Source: Lunularia cruciata (lineage: Eukaryota > Streptophyta > Marchantiopsida > Lunulariales > Lunulariaceae). From it: a stretch of 64,000 nucleotides of DNA. Location of the stretch: NCBI GenBank assembly GCA_948567375.1, contig OX419755.1, positions 58,539,945 to 58,603,944 on the forward strand, given 5' to 3'. The notes below the pieces were generated by a model. That model searched no databases and was not told the DNA's origin. It worked only from the letters and a program-made list of their open reading frames with translations. Position numbers and translations under genes: made by a program. Positions 13,032 through 24,769 of the stretch are shown one piece after another; within the stretch, counting starts at the first letter, position 1, and every line of letters begins with the position of its first letter.

Positions 13032-13616
13032 TGTCAAGTATATGTACATTGCTACACAACATATAAAGCTATCAATATCATACACTATAGAAACACAACT
13101 CACACAAAATTTATGCATAAACTCTCAAGTACCACAATAATCAATTCACAATCAACTCAAATAAAAAGTCTATCTTCAACTCACGATCTGCCAACAACAA
13201 GCAATGATTACAATTAATCCATGCTCATTCTAGCTAAAAGAATCCATGTGATGCTCGCCGGCCTATGTTAACCATAGCCTTGATCTTGAAAGCTCAATAT
13301 CAAAGAAGTGAGCTATCTAGAGCCACACTTCAAAGGTATACCCTTCTATTTGACATGGATCTCCAACCCTAATGATGTTACTAATGGCTCATTTGATAGT
13401 GTGAATGATGCAAGTGATGGTAGGTCTAATGGTGTAATCAATAGCCCTAATACAAAATCTAGCCATTGTTAAGTAGTCTTTGAGTAACTACTAATATAAT
13501 GTTGTGACAACTATAGTGCATATATACATTGCTACATAACATACATTATTATCAACATCATACACTATAGAAGCACAACTCATAGAAAAGTCATATGTAA
13601 ACTCTAAAGTACCACA
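13032..13616 (-). repeat. Element 1 3' terminal block (B1-A2-B2)
   Basis: On the minus strand, B1 starts at 13616 (TGTGGTACTTTAG), just after a run of five G. A2 follows (about 13505-13138) and matches repeat A at 38012-38405 and 20221-20647, with a deletion near its start. A second copy of B (B2) runs 13136-13032, starts TGTGGTACTTGAG and ends TTGACA. B2 is 105 bp; the corresponding B2 of element 2 is 106 bp after its insert is removed and ends at the same point. Confidence 0.7.
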
Positions 13617-13620
13617 ATTG

Positions 13621-13625
13621 CCCCC
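13621..13625 (-). promoter_or_regulatory. Polypurine tract of element 1
   Basis: Five G residues on the minus strand lie 4 bp before B1. This is the expected place of the plus-strand primer site. The equivalent in element 2 is a run of seven G at 32220-32226. Confidence 0.5.
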
Positions 13626-13783
13626 TGTTGGTGGTTAGGTCCATCTAACTCCAAATAGCCATCTACTCTAAGTATGTGATATGTCCTATGGTGGGCAAAG
13701 ATCAAGAGGCTGGGTGCTATCAAACCTCACAGTTAGTTGCGTGTCTATAATCTATATCATATAAAGAGTGAACTAATCATACG

Positions 13784-13970
13784 TCAAGTACATCGAGTAC
13801 ATAGCCAATATCCTGGAAGAAACATCATGAAGAGAGGAGCTAAACATGCCATGTGAAATCCTATTAAACAATTATCACACACCAACATAGTAACAACTCC
13901 ATTAGAATAGCCACATAACATACACCGCAAGCCTACATGTATAGTTGCCAAGCTTAGGTCCATAATGCCA
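13784..13970 (-). pseudogene. PHD finger at C-terminus of element 1 Pol
   Basis: A frame on the minus strand encodes a Cys4-His-Cys3 finger. Counting the first Cys (13922-13924) as 1, metal ligands fall at 1, 4, 16, 19, 24 (His), 27, 42 and 45, exactly PHD spacing. A Trp two residues before the last Cys pair is also typical. The stop codon (13784-13786) comes one residue after the last Cys. The finger follows the integrase, where chromodomains sit in chromoviruses. In PHD families such fingers read histone H3 tails; a targeting role here is inference. The rest of the polyprotein is broken. Confidence 0.75.
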
Positions 13971-14344
13971 TCAATGTTTGGGAGGTGGCATGGTGTACAA
14001 TTGCAAATATGATCCTTCTAAACAACACCATCAAATCCTTTTGATACGAGGACTCTAGAAGGCAAAACTTTGCATATTCTCAAGATAGTGTAGCCTATAG
14101 TTACACCAAGTGTGGTTGGTACAATTTGCTATAGATATACATAATCACCCAAATGAAATCAACAGATTGAGGATCTATAAGCTCCTCCTCCTCCTCAAAT
14201 AGTAGCATAGCATAAGGTATCCCTATATTGAGAAATCACTAAGTTCTCAAAGGCCATTGGCATCACTTTCCAAAAGGTCTCACTTGTAGAGAACATGCGT
14301 TCATCCATACATTTGGATCTTCCAAGTCCAAAATTATAATAACA

Positions 14345-15060
14345 TCACAAAAAATGGCCATAGGTAAATCTAGATCTTGCCCATAGAGTAGAAAAATAAG
14401 GAGAGAATGGTGCTAAGGAGGCTTGCCGATTGCATTGATAGCCCATGGCCAACCAAGGAAATTGGAGATCACAATCTCCCAAGTGATATTTCTGCAAACT
14501 GTTGTTACACAATCCTCTTTTCATTATTTGAACCATTTTCTCTACTAAGCTATTTTCTTGAGGGTGATCTTGGGAGGTTGTATGGTGATTGATCAAGGCT
14601 TTGTCATACAAGACTTAAAAATTTCCCAAGAACTTTATATCTTGATCAATCAAAACCTCAATTGGTGCACCAAAATGACTAAGAACCTGATCTAGGAATG
14701 AGTAAGGTATCCTTTCAATAGACTTTTCAAGAAGTGCTATCAACTCAATCCACTTGGAGAAGTGCTCCACCATAACCAAAATATACTAACAATGTCTCAC
14801 AATCAATGATAAGGGTCCAACAAAGTCCAAACTCCAATAGTAACCTACCTTATGATAGGTAATGGGTATAATTATGGCATTGGAGCATTAAATGATGCTC
14901 TAACTTGGTCACATACCACACATTTGGTATGAAATTGCTATACATCAGTTTGTATATCATACCACCAATAATGATTGGTAATTGATATTTTGGGGTAAGC
15001 TATATGTATGCTTTACTCCAAGATGTCCTAGCTCCTCATGAGCATGACGTATCAACTATG
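14345..15060 (-). pseudogene. Integrase of element 1
   Basis: The minus strand shows a decayed HHCC zinc region (about 15050-14900), the central core and a frame of 88 codons (14345-14611). That frame contains DHPQENSLVEKMVQIMKRGL, the third catalytic block with Glu, and PWLAMGYQ..RQASLAPFSPYF, typical of Ty3/gypsy integrases. It matches 31240-31480 of element 2. Stops and frameshifts elsewhere make it nonfunctional. Confidence 0.75.
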
Positions 15061-17200
15061 GTCTTTGAAATGAAAGTTGTACTACTTGCACTCTACCATC
15101 CTCCCATACATAAAAAGATGTTTTAATTCCAATATAAACTGCTTGGCTCTCTAAATGATAATGTGTCTCTCCTTGGCACCAATTATGCCACCCAAAACAC
15201 TAGTGCAAGGATAATCTACCACTAAGACATAATTATGAATATATCATTGACATGTAACAATATCTCCACTCTCTACATATGTGATCTCAACAACTCTTCC
15301 TATGTGCCATGAAAGAGATACAATCAAAGCATCAAAAATATATACAAAAGGTAGATGCATGACAACTTTGCACCATCTTCTCATTTATCTCACCATGCTA
15401 ACGTGCTCTGATTTGATTTGCTAGTTGGGACATGGGTTTCTATTCATTTGGATCATCGTTCACCACTTTATGTCGGTGAATAACCATGAAATCATACTCT
15501 TGTAAAATTAGAGCACATTATGCAAACTTCCTAAAACTCTTGTCAAAGTACATCAACCACTTTAGTGGCTGATGATCAATGATGAGAGTAAAGGGTTACC
15601 AAATAGGTAACATAAAAATGTGCTATTACCTACACTACTACTAAGCACTCTCTCTCAAATGAACTAAAATTCTAATTGTTAAATGCTAAATTGTTGGAGT
15701 GACTAGCATAGGCCACCATAAACTCCTTCTCATCATCTTATTGTGCAAGCACTACTCTAAGCTCAAACATACTCCAATTAGTATGAACTTGGAATGGTCA
15801 CCCTCTAATCAATCTCCAAAAAATAGAAGCAAGAGTCAACCTCTCCTTGAGCTCTGTAAAAGCTCTCTTTGGCTCATCTCTCAAACACCACTCATGTGTT
15901 AGCTTTGTCAAGGCCTTGGGAATAACACTAAATCTTCTATCAAGGATAGAAGTTTACCAATGCAAGGAATGCTCGCTCTTTGCTCACATGGAATACATGC
16001 AATAGCTCCAGCTTGGTTGTTTGAGCACTTGTCAACTAGGGTAGATAGTGTGATCCAAATACTCAACTTGCTCATGGAAGAATCTACACTTCCCAAGATG
16101 TAATTTGAGTCCATGAGATCTCAATTTCTCAACCACCTCCAACAAATGTCTCTCATGCTATAATACCAATAGCTAGACATATCATCTAGAGGTGAAAATT
16201 GGCTTGGTAACATCCAAAAGGATGTCATGTATGATGGGCTAGGTAGATTAGATAGAGGTGTTTCCAAAAGCATACTTTTACTAATAGTGAAAAAGCCTAA
16301 AATAGATTGAATTTGTAATACCAAAAGCTAGATATATTATCTAAAGGTGGAAATTAGCTTGGTAACATCATGCAAAACATCATTAGAAGGATGTTTTGCA
16401 TGATGTGCTAGGTAGTTTAGATAGAAGTATCACCAAAAGAGGACTTCTATCAATAGAACAGGTTTAGCCTAGAAACTTTAGAGCCGATTTTAGAGGCCTA
16501 TACGGATGAATTAGGCTAAAAATGTGCACATTTTCCTCCAATAGGGGAAAAGTTGGCCTTCCCTCCTCCCAGGTTTTTCTTGTCAAGAGCTTTCCAACAA
16601 TATCTCACCCACACAATTTGGAGATTCATATAGGAAGATTCCCTAAAGATTCCCTTTAGTTAAAGATGGTTTGATCGACCAGATAGGATCAAAACCAACA
16701 CGTCACCTATGCATGCAACCAATCTAAGAGCACAGCTTGCTTACATATCACCAATCCATGTATTGATCCAAGGGTAGAGCTTTCTTTGGTGTTATCTCCT
16801 TTGGTATATAATACATGCAAGGTGCTCCTCTGGGGCATTGGAAGTTGAGTATGAAATTGTGTGTTTCTTCTTTTGTGTTTCTCTTCAGGTCTCCTACCTT
16901 AGAAGATTACACATGCTCCTCCATAGTTGTCATATAGACCAAAATGCTATCAATATAACACCTAACAAACTCTAATCTTGCTAGGATCTTGTCCATAACC
17001 TTATGGAACTTGGCAAGAGCATACCCAACAATAAGAACCTCCACTGATATAATACGTCCTTGCCATGAGGATCAATAGCCAAATTTGTTATCTTGGACTT
17101 ATCCTCTTCCTTGATTGGTAATTGATGATATTCCACTCAAAGATCCAAAGTATTCAAAATCTTTGCTTGCCCAATTGTATCAAAGATCTCCTTTGGTGTA
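15061..17200 (-). pseudogene. RT and RNase H of element 1, interrupted
   Basis: Minus-strand sequence parallels element 2 from RNase H (about 15500-15900) to RT. The RT palm with a decayed YIDD region lies near 16950, just beyond a solo LTR inserted at 16159-16911. The intact target can be read across the LTR because CATGC is duplicated. Element 1 keeps the DPHGKD..YQWRF stretch (about 17080-17030) that in element 2 is split by the 2.9-kb insert, so it serves as the empty-site reference. No long frame survives. Confidence 0.7.
16159..16911 (+). mobile_element. Solo LTR, copy 2 (753 bp)
   Basis: It starts TATAATACC (one base off the family TGTAATACC) and ends GATTACA. A perfect 5-bp duplication CATGC flanks it (16154-16158 and 16912-16916). 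Two units of about 155 bp are visible at the 5' end; the second, from 16314, begins TGTAATACC exactly like an LTR start. It sits in the RT of element 1 in opposite orientation to that element. Confidence 0.88.
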
Positions 17201-17661
17201 GGCATAACATACTGATTAGCACTAGTTTTTCAATTAATAGTACGGTTATCTCTACACATCTGCTTATTTGTGTAGTTGCCATACATATCCTTTTTGGCTA
17301 GGATCACTATAGTTAAATTATACTCTACATGTGAAACCTCCACCAAACTAGCTTCAAGGTCTATACTTTGGCTCTAAATGTATACTCTCTCCATATCACT
17401 ATATTTGAAGAGATATAAAAATAATGTATCAGTAGTCATCTCAATCCAAATACAAGATATTTTTAGAGCACCCAAATCATTCATACTAAAAGCAAAACAA
17501 CTCATGTAGCTCCTCAAGAACATCCAAACTCTTTGTCTTTCCCCTCATGTAAGCTTAGGTCCAATGTTCGGCTCCAAAGTATCCTCTATAACTAATGTAG
17601 GAGTGGAAGATGCACTGATTGGCTACTACATCAAGCCCTTGGGAATAGTAATATAATGCTC

Positions 17662-19480
17662 CTAACCGCTTGAGTTCCTAATCTTGTAACTCCATCTATA
17701 TTGGTTGTAAGATCCATATATCCTTAGTTGCATCCCAAGTAGACCAAGGGTGTAACCCAAGTAGACCATGTTTATTTGCATGAATCCCAAGTAGACCACT
17801 CTCACTAGTAGCCATTGGTTGTGTCCCAAGAATACCATGCTCACTTGGTCCATAGCATGTGCTTGAATCATCTCGATAAGCACAAAGCTCACAAGTGTTT
17901 GAGTGATGATGCTTGTCAAGCCCATCCTATGATACTTTACCCAGCCAAGGCTCACAATCCAAGTAAATTTTTTTAGGTCTATAACATGATTGTAATGTTC
18001 TAAGGATAAGAGAAACTCCAAGAGAAACACTCAAGAAACACAAGGTTTCATTCCTCAATACTTTGATGCCCCAAAGGAGCACCTTACCTTTATTATATAG
18101 CAAAAAGGATCCACTCAAAGAGAGCTACACCCTTGGATAAAATACATGGATTTTTTGTATGTCAATAAACTCCATCCTTAGATTAGCTATATGGATTGGT
18201 GACATGTTGATCCTTGTCCTATTTGGGTGGCCAAACAAGTTTGACTAAAGGCAATCTTTGGAAAATCTCCATATATGAAGCTAGAATACCATGGATGAGT
18301 AACCATTAGAAAGCTCTCAATGAGACAAACTGAGGAGGAGAAGGCAATCCTTTTTCCCTACAAGGAGGAATTTTTTTATTTGTTGTGGCCTAATTCATTT
18401 GTTTAGGCTTCCAAAATTAGCTCTAAAGTTTTTAGGGTATTTTTGACTTATATCCTATTAGTGGAAATATTCTCTGGTAACACCTTTATCTTATCTACTT
18501 AGACCATCATTTATAACATCCATACAGATATTACCAAGTCAATTTCCACCTTTAGATAATTTTTCTAGCTAATGGTATTACATTCACCTAGCACATGATG
18601 CTTTGATGCCTTTGACATTGCTAAAATAGCAATAATATTGGTAGGAAACCCAATGCTTGCTCTCTCTTATTGGCATTAGGCTCCACCAAATGCTATAACT
18701 ATGAGTCCCAAACAAGTCTAAGACCTCACTCTTGGAAAGGATGTGAGCCTTAGAAAGTCATGAGTGTAGATAAAGCTGCTCTAGGCTACCCAATAAGGTT
18801 CACCATTGCTATAGGTAGCCTATAAACTACTACTATTGTTTGAGATTGGTGCTCAACATCCAAAATATCATGAATTGTAAGGTGGAATAGTAGTTGAATC
18901 CCATCACAAGCTTGCAATAAATTTTTTCTAAGTAAGAAGTTTGTCCACCAAAGACAACGATGATGGGCCCAGATCCAACTTTGGCTACATCCAACAACAT
19001 GGTAGGTCCCATTCAAGAACAGATTTGATGTGCACTTGCCACTACCAGTGTACAAGAATCACCCATCAAAGGGATATTCTCCAAAATATAGATTGGACAA
19101 ATGGATTCATGAACATAAAGATGTTATAGTATAGATGTAAACACACTAGGATAAGGATCTTATAGACCATGATCCTTGACATGGCCATCCAAAGATCACC
19201 AAATGAATAGGACCATGTATCTTCAATCCTACTCCCCCAATAAGGAAATATTTACTAGTAAGGTCTGCTAGTAATATTTGATTGCTGACATTGGTAATAA
19301 TTCAAAATACCAATAGGCAAAGTGTGCCACATGATGTAGAAAGACCTACCAAGCAATCTCATCTCTCTCCATATACAAGTACATTTGAACAAGTATACTT
19401 TTGTTAGTATTGTAGCTAGTCTAGAGTTAATCCCACCAAACAACTCCAATAAACACACTCCCTCTATTGGATACTTCCAA
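17662..19480 (-). pseudogene. DNMT3-like C5-methyltransferase of element 1
   Basis: The minus strand carries the same methyltransferase as element 2, more decayed. A frame at 19255-19509 has CLLELFGGI (SAM-binding motif I). A frame at 18786-19055 has AHHRCLWWTNFLLRKN, matching the RARxxWxN-type block of DNMT3 proteins, then DILDVEHQSQ. The C-terminal DL.K.TWIVSLGW stretch lies in 17662-18030, just outside a solo LTR (17991-18582) that splits the domain. Motif IV (PCQ) lies in the broken part near 19150-19200. Nonfunctional here; its value is as a second independent copy showing that the domain belongs to the family. Confidence 0.75.
17991..18582 (-). mobile_element. Solo LTR, copy 3 (592 bp, minus)
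   Basis: On the minus strand it starts TGTAATACC (18582) and ends ACATTACA (17991). It lacks the duplicated 5' unit of the longer copies. Target duplications are not recognisable, probably through decay, although the methyltransferase sequence of element 1 resumes on both sides. Confidence 0.75.
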
Positions 19481-19555
19481 GCAATAAGTATGGCATTCAA
19501 AGATGCCATTCAAAGTTTATTATATTTGAATGCCACATTGTTTGCCATACCTTAG

Positions 19556-19582
19556 AGTTTATTACCTCCGAGGTAATAAACT
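19556..19582. repeat. 27-bp palindrome in element 1 insertion
   Basis: AGTTTATTACCTC and its exact reverse complement flank a single C. It lies in about 150 bp of extra sequence between two diverged copies of a CCAAGCAATAAGTA segment (about 19475 and 19627), so element 1 carries a local duplication absent from element 2. Confidence 0.6.
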
Positions 19583-19999
19583 TTAAATGGCATTCAATCT
19601 ATGAATGGTATCTATTGGATATTTCCAAGCAATAAGTACTAGAGTGTATTACCTCAGGGGTAATAAACTCCGGATGCTCATCTTCACACTGGTCTCTTGG
19701 TGGTACAAAGGATCCATTCCAATGTTGTTGCACCAAATGATTTGCATGTTATTGCAATGCTTCCTTGAAACTCCACAATAGAACATCCAAGGTGGATGGA
19801 ACAATCCCACTCATATTCCCAATCCAAGTGATCTTCTTTGGTACTGGAGCATCCTCCACATGGTCATTCCACTCCAACAAGTCACCAAGCCAAGTAATGG
19901 AACCACTAAAAGCTGAAATTGATGCCATGGTCCTTGATTATAATGAGCTAAGACTACCATTAATAAAGTGCACTAATGTGCAACATACCCATCCCTCAC

Positions 20000-20220
20000 C
20001 TTATTGAAACATGGCGTATAGGAAGCTATCTCCTTCCAATAATCAATACTAAAACTCATGGGGTATAACACTACTCCACCAACTAGCACATCCTATGACT
20101 CTAATATTGTTGCAATGATGTGAGCTCTCATCACAAAGCTATCAATCAGATGACTAGGTTGAATATGGACAACAAGCACTCCACATGTGATGTATTGTAT
20201 AGAACCACCTCTTAGAGGTT
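20000..20220 (-). pseudogene. Protease 3' part of element 1
   Basis: The minus strand matches the protease region of element 2 (about 24160-24370), including the segment encoding DVLVGG...YPMGF. It ends abruptly at 20220 where element 2 begins. The other half of the same region resumes at 33642. Confidence 0.65.
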
Positions 20221-20647
20221 TGTAGTGTTGCATCTAGATTGCTTGGACACAGGAGTTGCAATGATAGTAGTTAGAGTTATTTTAGTAGTTTCTTGGAGAC
20301 TACTTTCCAACGGTCAAATTTTGTGTTCGGGGTATTGACTTCATGGTAAGGCCTACTGTCACTTTGCACCGTTTGCACCATCGAGTGTGCCGTCAGTAGG
20401 ACCATTAGGGTTCTAGACCTAGCTCGACTTCAGGGTTATACTTTTGAAGTGTAGCTCCAAAGACTCACTTCTCTGATGTTGAGCCTTTGAGTTCCTGGCT
20501 ATGGTGGACAGAGGCCGGCGAGTGTCAATTGGATTCTCTTAGCTAGAGTAGGTGTGACTTGACTATAATCAGTGCCCAATTGTTAGCAATTAATAGAGTG
20601 ATAGATCAGATACTGATTTGAGTTGAATGGATTCAAGATTGTAAACA
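20221..20647 (+). repeat. Terminal repeat A1 of element 2
   Basis: This 427-bp segment begins TGTAGTGTTGCATC and ends TTGTAAACA. It is strongly similar over its whole length to 32350-32778 (429 bp). It starts exactly at the junction with element 1 and is followed by a primer-site-like sequence. Unlike the 3' copy, it is not preceded by segment B. Confidence 0.85.
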
Positions 20648-20649
20648 AT

Positions 20650-20667
20650 CTAATTACATCAGAGAAG
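20650..20667 (+). promoter_or_regulatory. Possible tRNA primer-binding site
   Basis: CTAATTACATCAGAGAAG follows repeat A1. The ATCAGAG core agrees with the initiator-Met primer site of many plant elements (TGGTATCAGAGC), and the equivalent of element 1 (about 38000) reads TTACATCAAAGAAG. The match is partial. Confidence 0.35.
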
Positions 20668-22086
20668 TGAAATCAAGGGGAAATTGGGTGCACAACCTTT
20701 GAGTGTTGGTAGTATCTCCAAGCTCGGTGGATCGTTGGTAGCTCAATTGAAGTAGTTTTTCCATGGTATGCAAAAGCTCGTTGCTTGATGGAGATTTGGT
20801 AGTAAGGTAGACGGGGTGCGGAGGTGCTTGCCAATTTTTGAGCATAGAAGGAGCAAATTTTAAGCAATGGTTGTGATTTTGAGCTCAAGAGGTGAAAGCA
20901 AGACCAATTTGTTGCGAGTTGGGCTCATAAAGTAAAATTGAAGGTGGAGTTGTGAAGCTATTCTCATGAATCTATGATTTGGAAAAACTCATGTTTTCAA
21001 TTTGGCTCAAGTGAAGAGTTAGTGAGAGATTTGACGGTCAGCCAACTTTAGGGTTTACATCAATTTTATGTCAGATTTTAGCCAAATTTGGAGGAGTTTT
21101 GCTGGTTGGCCAAATTAGGCCTCATTTGGTTGAATTTTGGTGTTTAGGGGTTTTGAGGCATAGGGCTATGGGCTATGAGAGGTTACAAAGGGCCAACAAG
21201 CAAGCTTGCTAGCATGAGGCTAGCTAGTTTTGAATAGATCTTGGTCATTGGTTGGCAAAATCTGCACATCTTGCTAGATTGTACGCAACAAGGTTTGACC
21301 CTAGATCTCTTGTTCCTAGACTAGTGTCCTTGCCAACTGGTCCACCCTCACTTGTTGTCCTAGTGACTATGCCACTATTATCTATACACTTGTAGCTTTG
21401 GCTAGGAGAGGCTATTTTGATTCCATTCTTGGTGATCCTGGTAGCTTAGGACTTAGATATGAACTTCTCTTATGTCAAATGCCAAATGGTGGCAGAGTCA
21501 ATCCCATGTTGTTTTATAAGATGGAGAGTTTTCATTTAGATTTCTTGTGATTTGACCTCCTCCATTCTCTGATTCCTATTTGTGCACCATGTTTGTGAGA
21601 GGTGCCATGACTTTTGAACGTTGGTGTTCTGGTGTGCTCTCGGTAGTGAAGTTGGAGTGATGACCAATCAGATTACCTTTGTTTCTCTCCGGCAAGGTAG
21701 GAAATGATGGCCTGCAGATTGTGAGAGTGCGTGTTGTGATGGTAGGTTACAAGTTGCCCTTTCTCTTAGTGTAGTTATCTTTATTAGAGTTACATTAGTG
21801 GATGGTGCTTAGTTGACATTGGCACTTGGTGGTGTTGGCACTTACAATTGCAGTTTGTGGTTCCGGTTTGCTATTGTAGTTTGTGGTTGCGGTTACTTTA
21901 TCACAAGGGAGTTCTTTGGGGATTCTAGAGGAGATAGCCCTACTGTATGCTGTGGGTTTACTTGGAGTGGTACTCGGTATCAACTTGTATCTCAAGTTCC
22001 AATGAGGGAGGAGATGACTCTAAGTTGGAGTTTGACACAAGAGTTGATTCAGTTGAGAGTGCACTTGGTGTATCCTCATCGTTGTT
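20668..22086 (+). other. Leader region of element 2
   Basis: About 1.4 kb between terminal repeat and gag. No conserved domain is visible. A similar leader occurs in element 1 (38011-36400), so it belongs to the family and is not an insertion. Confidence 0.5.
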
Positions 22087-23367
22087 GTGGGACATGGGCA
22101 AGATTTATGGGGCCCTAGGCATTACTTTGGTACAATGGATATTATTGAGTTGGATGACTTCATCCAGGAGTTTGATAGTTGGTGTGATCAACAGCAGATG
22201 TGGAACCCAACTTTGTTTACACCCTTCATGGCATGGAAGGGGTTGTTTCAGCATCTAGAGGGTCCGCCAATGGATGACTACCATAAGTTCAAGAGAGCTC
22301 ATTTGGAGGAGATCGAGTTATAGAGACAATATTGGTCTCTAAACCATGTGTCTATCACTTTAGGGTTGGTGGCCAGGAGTAGATTGGTTGTACCTACAAG
22401 TTTTAGTGTTTAGTGGAGCTAGTGGAGGTGCACTAGTTGGAGATAGTGCTACTACGAGTGGAGGTACCATTGTAGGAGGTAGTGTGGTACCGGGGTTTAA
22501 CCCCATGGTGGAGATCTTCTAGTGTTTGAGGCAGAACTACCAGGGAGTGTGAACTGACAAGCTGAGGAGCTTGCAAGAGTTCCAACGGAAGGCTAGAGAG
22601 AGCCTACGTGAGGCATACGCTTGCATGAGGCAGCTGATCAGTTTCACTCAAGGAGTTATTAAGGCCCAAGTAGTCCTATTTTGGTATGGGATAATGGATA
22701 GGGAGTTGTGACATAGAGTCCATGATGCTACGTTGTTACAAGCTACTTTGCCTACTTTGGCAATTGTCTTTGGTTTGGTTGAGCATATTGAGCTCAACAT
22801 GGTGGAGGAAAGAGTGGTGACATATGGATTTGGTAGGGAGACCTCATCCACAATTGTGACTTCTTTTAGAGTGCACCACACCCAGTTGGTTTTTGAGGAT
22901 AGGGTGGACAGCCTAGATCCTATGGAGCGATTGGAGGGACTAGTGGAGTTAGACCCTTACTTTCATTTTTGGGTCAGCAGTAGCCAATGAGTGGTAGTGT
23001 TGCTTGTTGGACTTGTGGTGGACTTCACCATCGAAGAGAGTGTACTCAGGGTAGTGGACCTAATACCTTGGGTGCATCACAGCCAGCACAGAGGCAATGT
23101 GAGCATTGCCATAGATTTGGTCACACTAGTGACCAATGTTTTGACCTACACCCGGAGTTATGGAGTGGTAGGGCTACTATGGTAGGTAGTAGAGGAGATC
23201 CAATTCATGGAAGACAAGGTGGTAGAGGTGGTGGTAGAAGATCTACATCTAGTAGGGGTCTAGAACCTGCCCTTACTTCTAATACAACTAAGGCTACTCG
23301 GATTGAGCAATTGGAGCAGAGATTGGCTAGTATGGCCATTGCTCAGAGGAGATCAGATTGGTGCTAA
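22087..23367 (+). pseudogene. Gag of element 2 with two zinc knuckles
   Basis: Broken frames encode a Gag protein. The capsid-like part (22087-22323) contains IIELDDFIQEFDSWC and FMAWKGLFQHLEGPPMDDYH. After stops, 22733-22990 and 22987-23367 continue. The latter has two Cys/His knuckles: CWTCGGLHHRREC and the perfect CX2CX4HX4C CEHCHRFGHTSDQC, followed by a Gly/Arg-rich stretch. Gag would form the particle and bind RNA. The same knuckle region is present in element 1 near 34640-34810 on the minus strand. Confidence 0.8.
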
Positions 23368-24000
23368 GGCTTCCACCTCATATGCTGGTGATAGAGATGC
23401 TTTGGAATTCATGTGCGGAGCAACACAGGTGGATGCATCTGCAGAAGTGACTAGGAATGCAGTACGTGCTCCAGAGCCTAGAGGAGCATCAATGGAGTTG
23501 GACCCACAAAGAGGAAAGGTTGTTAGACAGGTCAGACTTCCCCAATCTTTGACACTATTTGAGGCATTATAGATGACATCCATGGCTCCTAGATATCCCA
23601 ATGCAGGTGTGGTAGGTGGTGATGGAGTGCATGATGGACTACTTGCTAATCAGCCACCTACTACTACAAAAATTGAGTCTAGCATGATGTTGAGGGCGGC
23701 TCAACTGATTATGCGGCATCCTTTGTTTTCGGCCAATGATATGTTTACATTGGGAGTTGACCCAGCCCCAATGTTCTGGTTGGCTGCCACACTGTGTGAG
23801 AGTAGGGATGATGTGATTCCTACTACTAGAGCAGAGGTGGTTGATAGTGGAGTTGACTTGGTTGAGGAGCATGGGATCCGTTCAGCAACCAATGGTTTAT
23901 GGCATGCATCAATGGTTAGACTGGAGGAGTTGCCAGCTAGACCGGCCTTTGAGAAAGCATGGTTCACACCTGGTGTTGTCTTATTGGATAACTAGAGGGG
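23368..24000 (+). pseudogene. Element 2 linker between Gag and protease
   Basis: A frame of 140 codons (23573-23995) and the tail of another (23303-23572) lie between the zinc knuckles and the protease. I recognise no domain. Composition is like the flanking coding sequence, so it is probably the Gag-Pol linker. Confidence 0.45.
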
Positions 24001-24039
24001 GATTTTCCATTTGGTGGGGCATTCAAGGAAGGTCTATAC

Positions 24040-24480
24040 ACCACAAAGTAATCTTGTTAGACTTTGGTGCGTAGCCTCTTATGTTGGGGAAGGTTGTAAT
24101 TGTTGGTCTAGAGTTACGGAAGACCGATGTGGAGAGATGTCCATTTTAGATCCAAACATCTCTAGGTGGTGGTTTGACATAGTACATCACATGTGAGGAG
24201 CTTGTTGTCCAAGTTTAGCATGGTCATCCGACTCATAGCTTGGTAGTGAGAGCTCAGGCTATTGCAACAATAACTGAATCATATGATGTGCTAGTTGGGG
24301 GAGCAGTGTTATACCCCATGGGTTTCAACATTGACTATTGGGAGAAGACAACCTCCTATAGACCAAGTTGGCAGTCTGGTGAGGGACACGAATGTTGCCT
24401 ACCAATACGCTTTAATAGTGGCAATCTTGGCTCACTACAGTCCGAGACCATGGCAACATCAATTTTAGCTTTCAGTGGTG
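24040..24480 (+). pseudogene. Retropepsin-like protease of element 2
   Basis: The frame near 24049 reads LLDFGA followed by a stop and PLMLGK. This matches the retropepsin active-site form LLDSGAQP, with Ser changed to Phe and one codon now a stop. Downstream (24240-24430) SYDVLVGGAVLYPMGF fits the later part of gypsy proteases. It would process the Gag-Pol precursor as a dimer. Element 1 was interrupted by element 2 in this same region. Confidence 0.65.
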
Positions 24481-24769
24481 CAATTACTTGGCTTGCTGAC
24501 TTGTTGGAGTGGAACACCCATGCAGAGGATACTCTAGTACTAGAGGAGATCACTCAGATTTGGAGTACGAGTGGGATTGTTCCATCCACCTTGGATATTC
24601 CATTGTGGAGTTCAGAGCAGGCATTGAAGCAACATGCAAATCAATTGGTGCAACAGTCTTGGAGTGGAGCCTTCGTACCATTAGGAGATGAGTGTGAGGA
24701 TGAGCCTTTAGAGTCAATTACTTTGACACCTGTAGATACCACACTCATTACTTGGCAGTATCCAATAGA

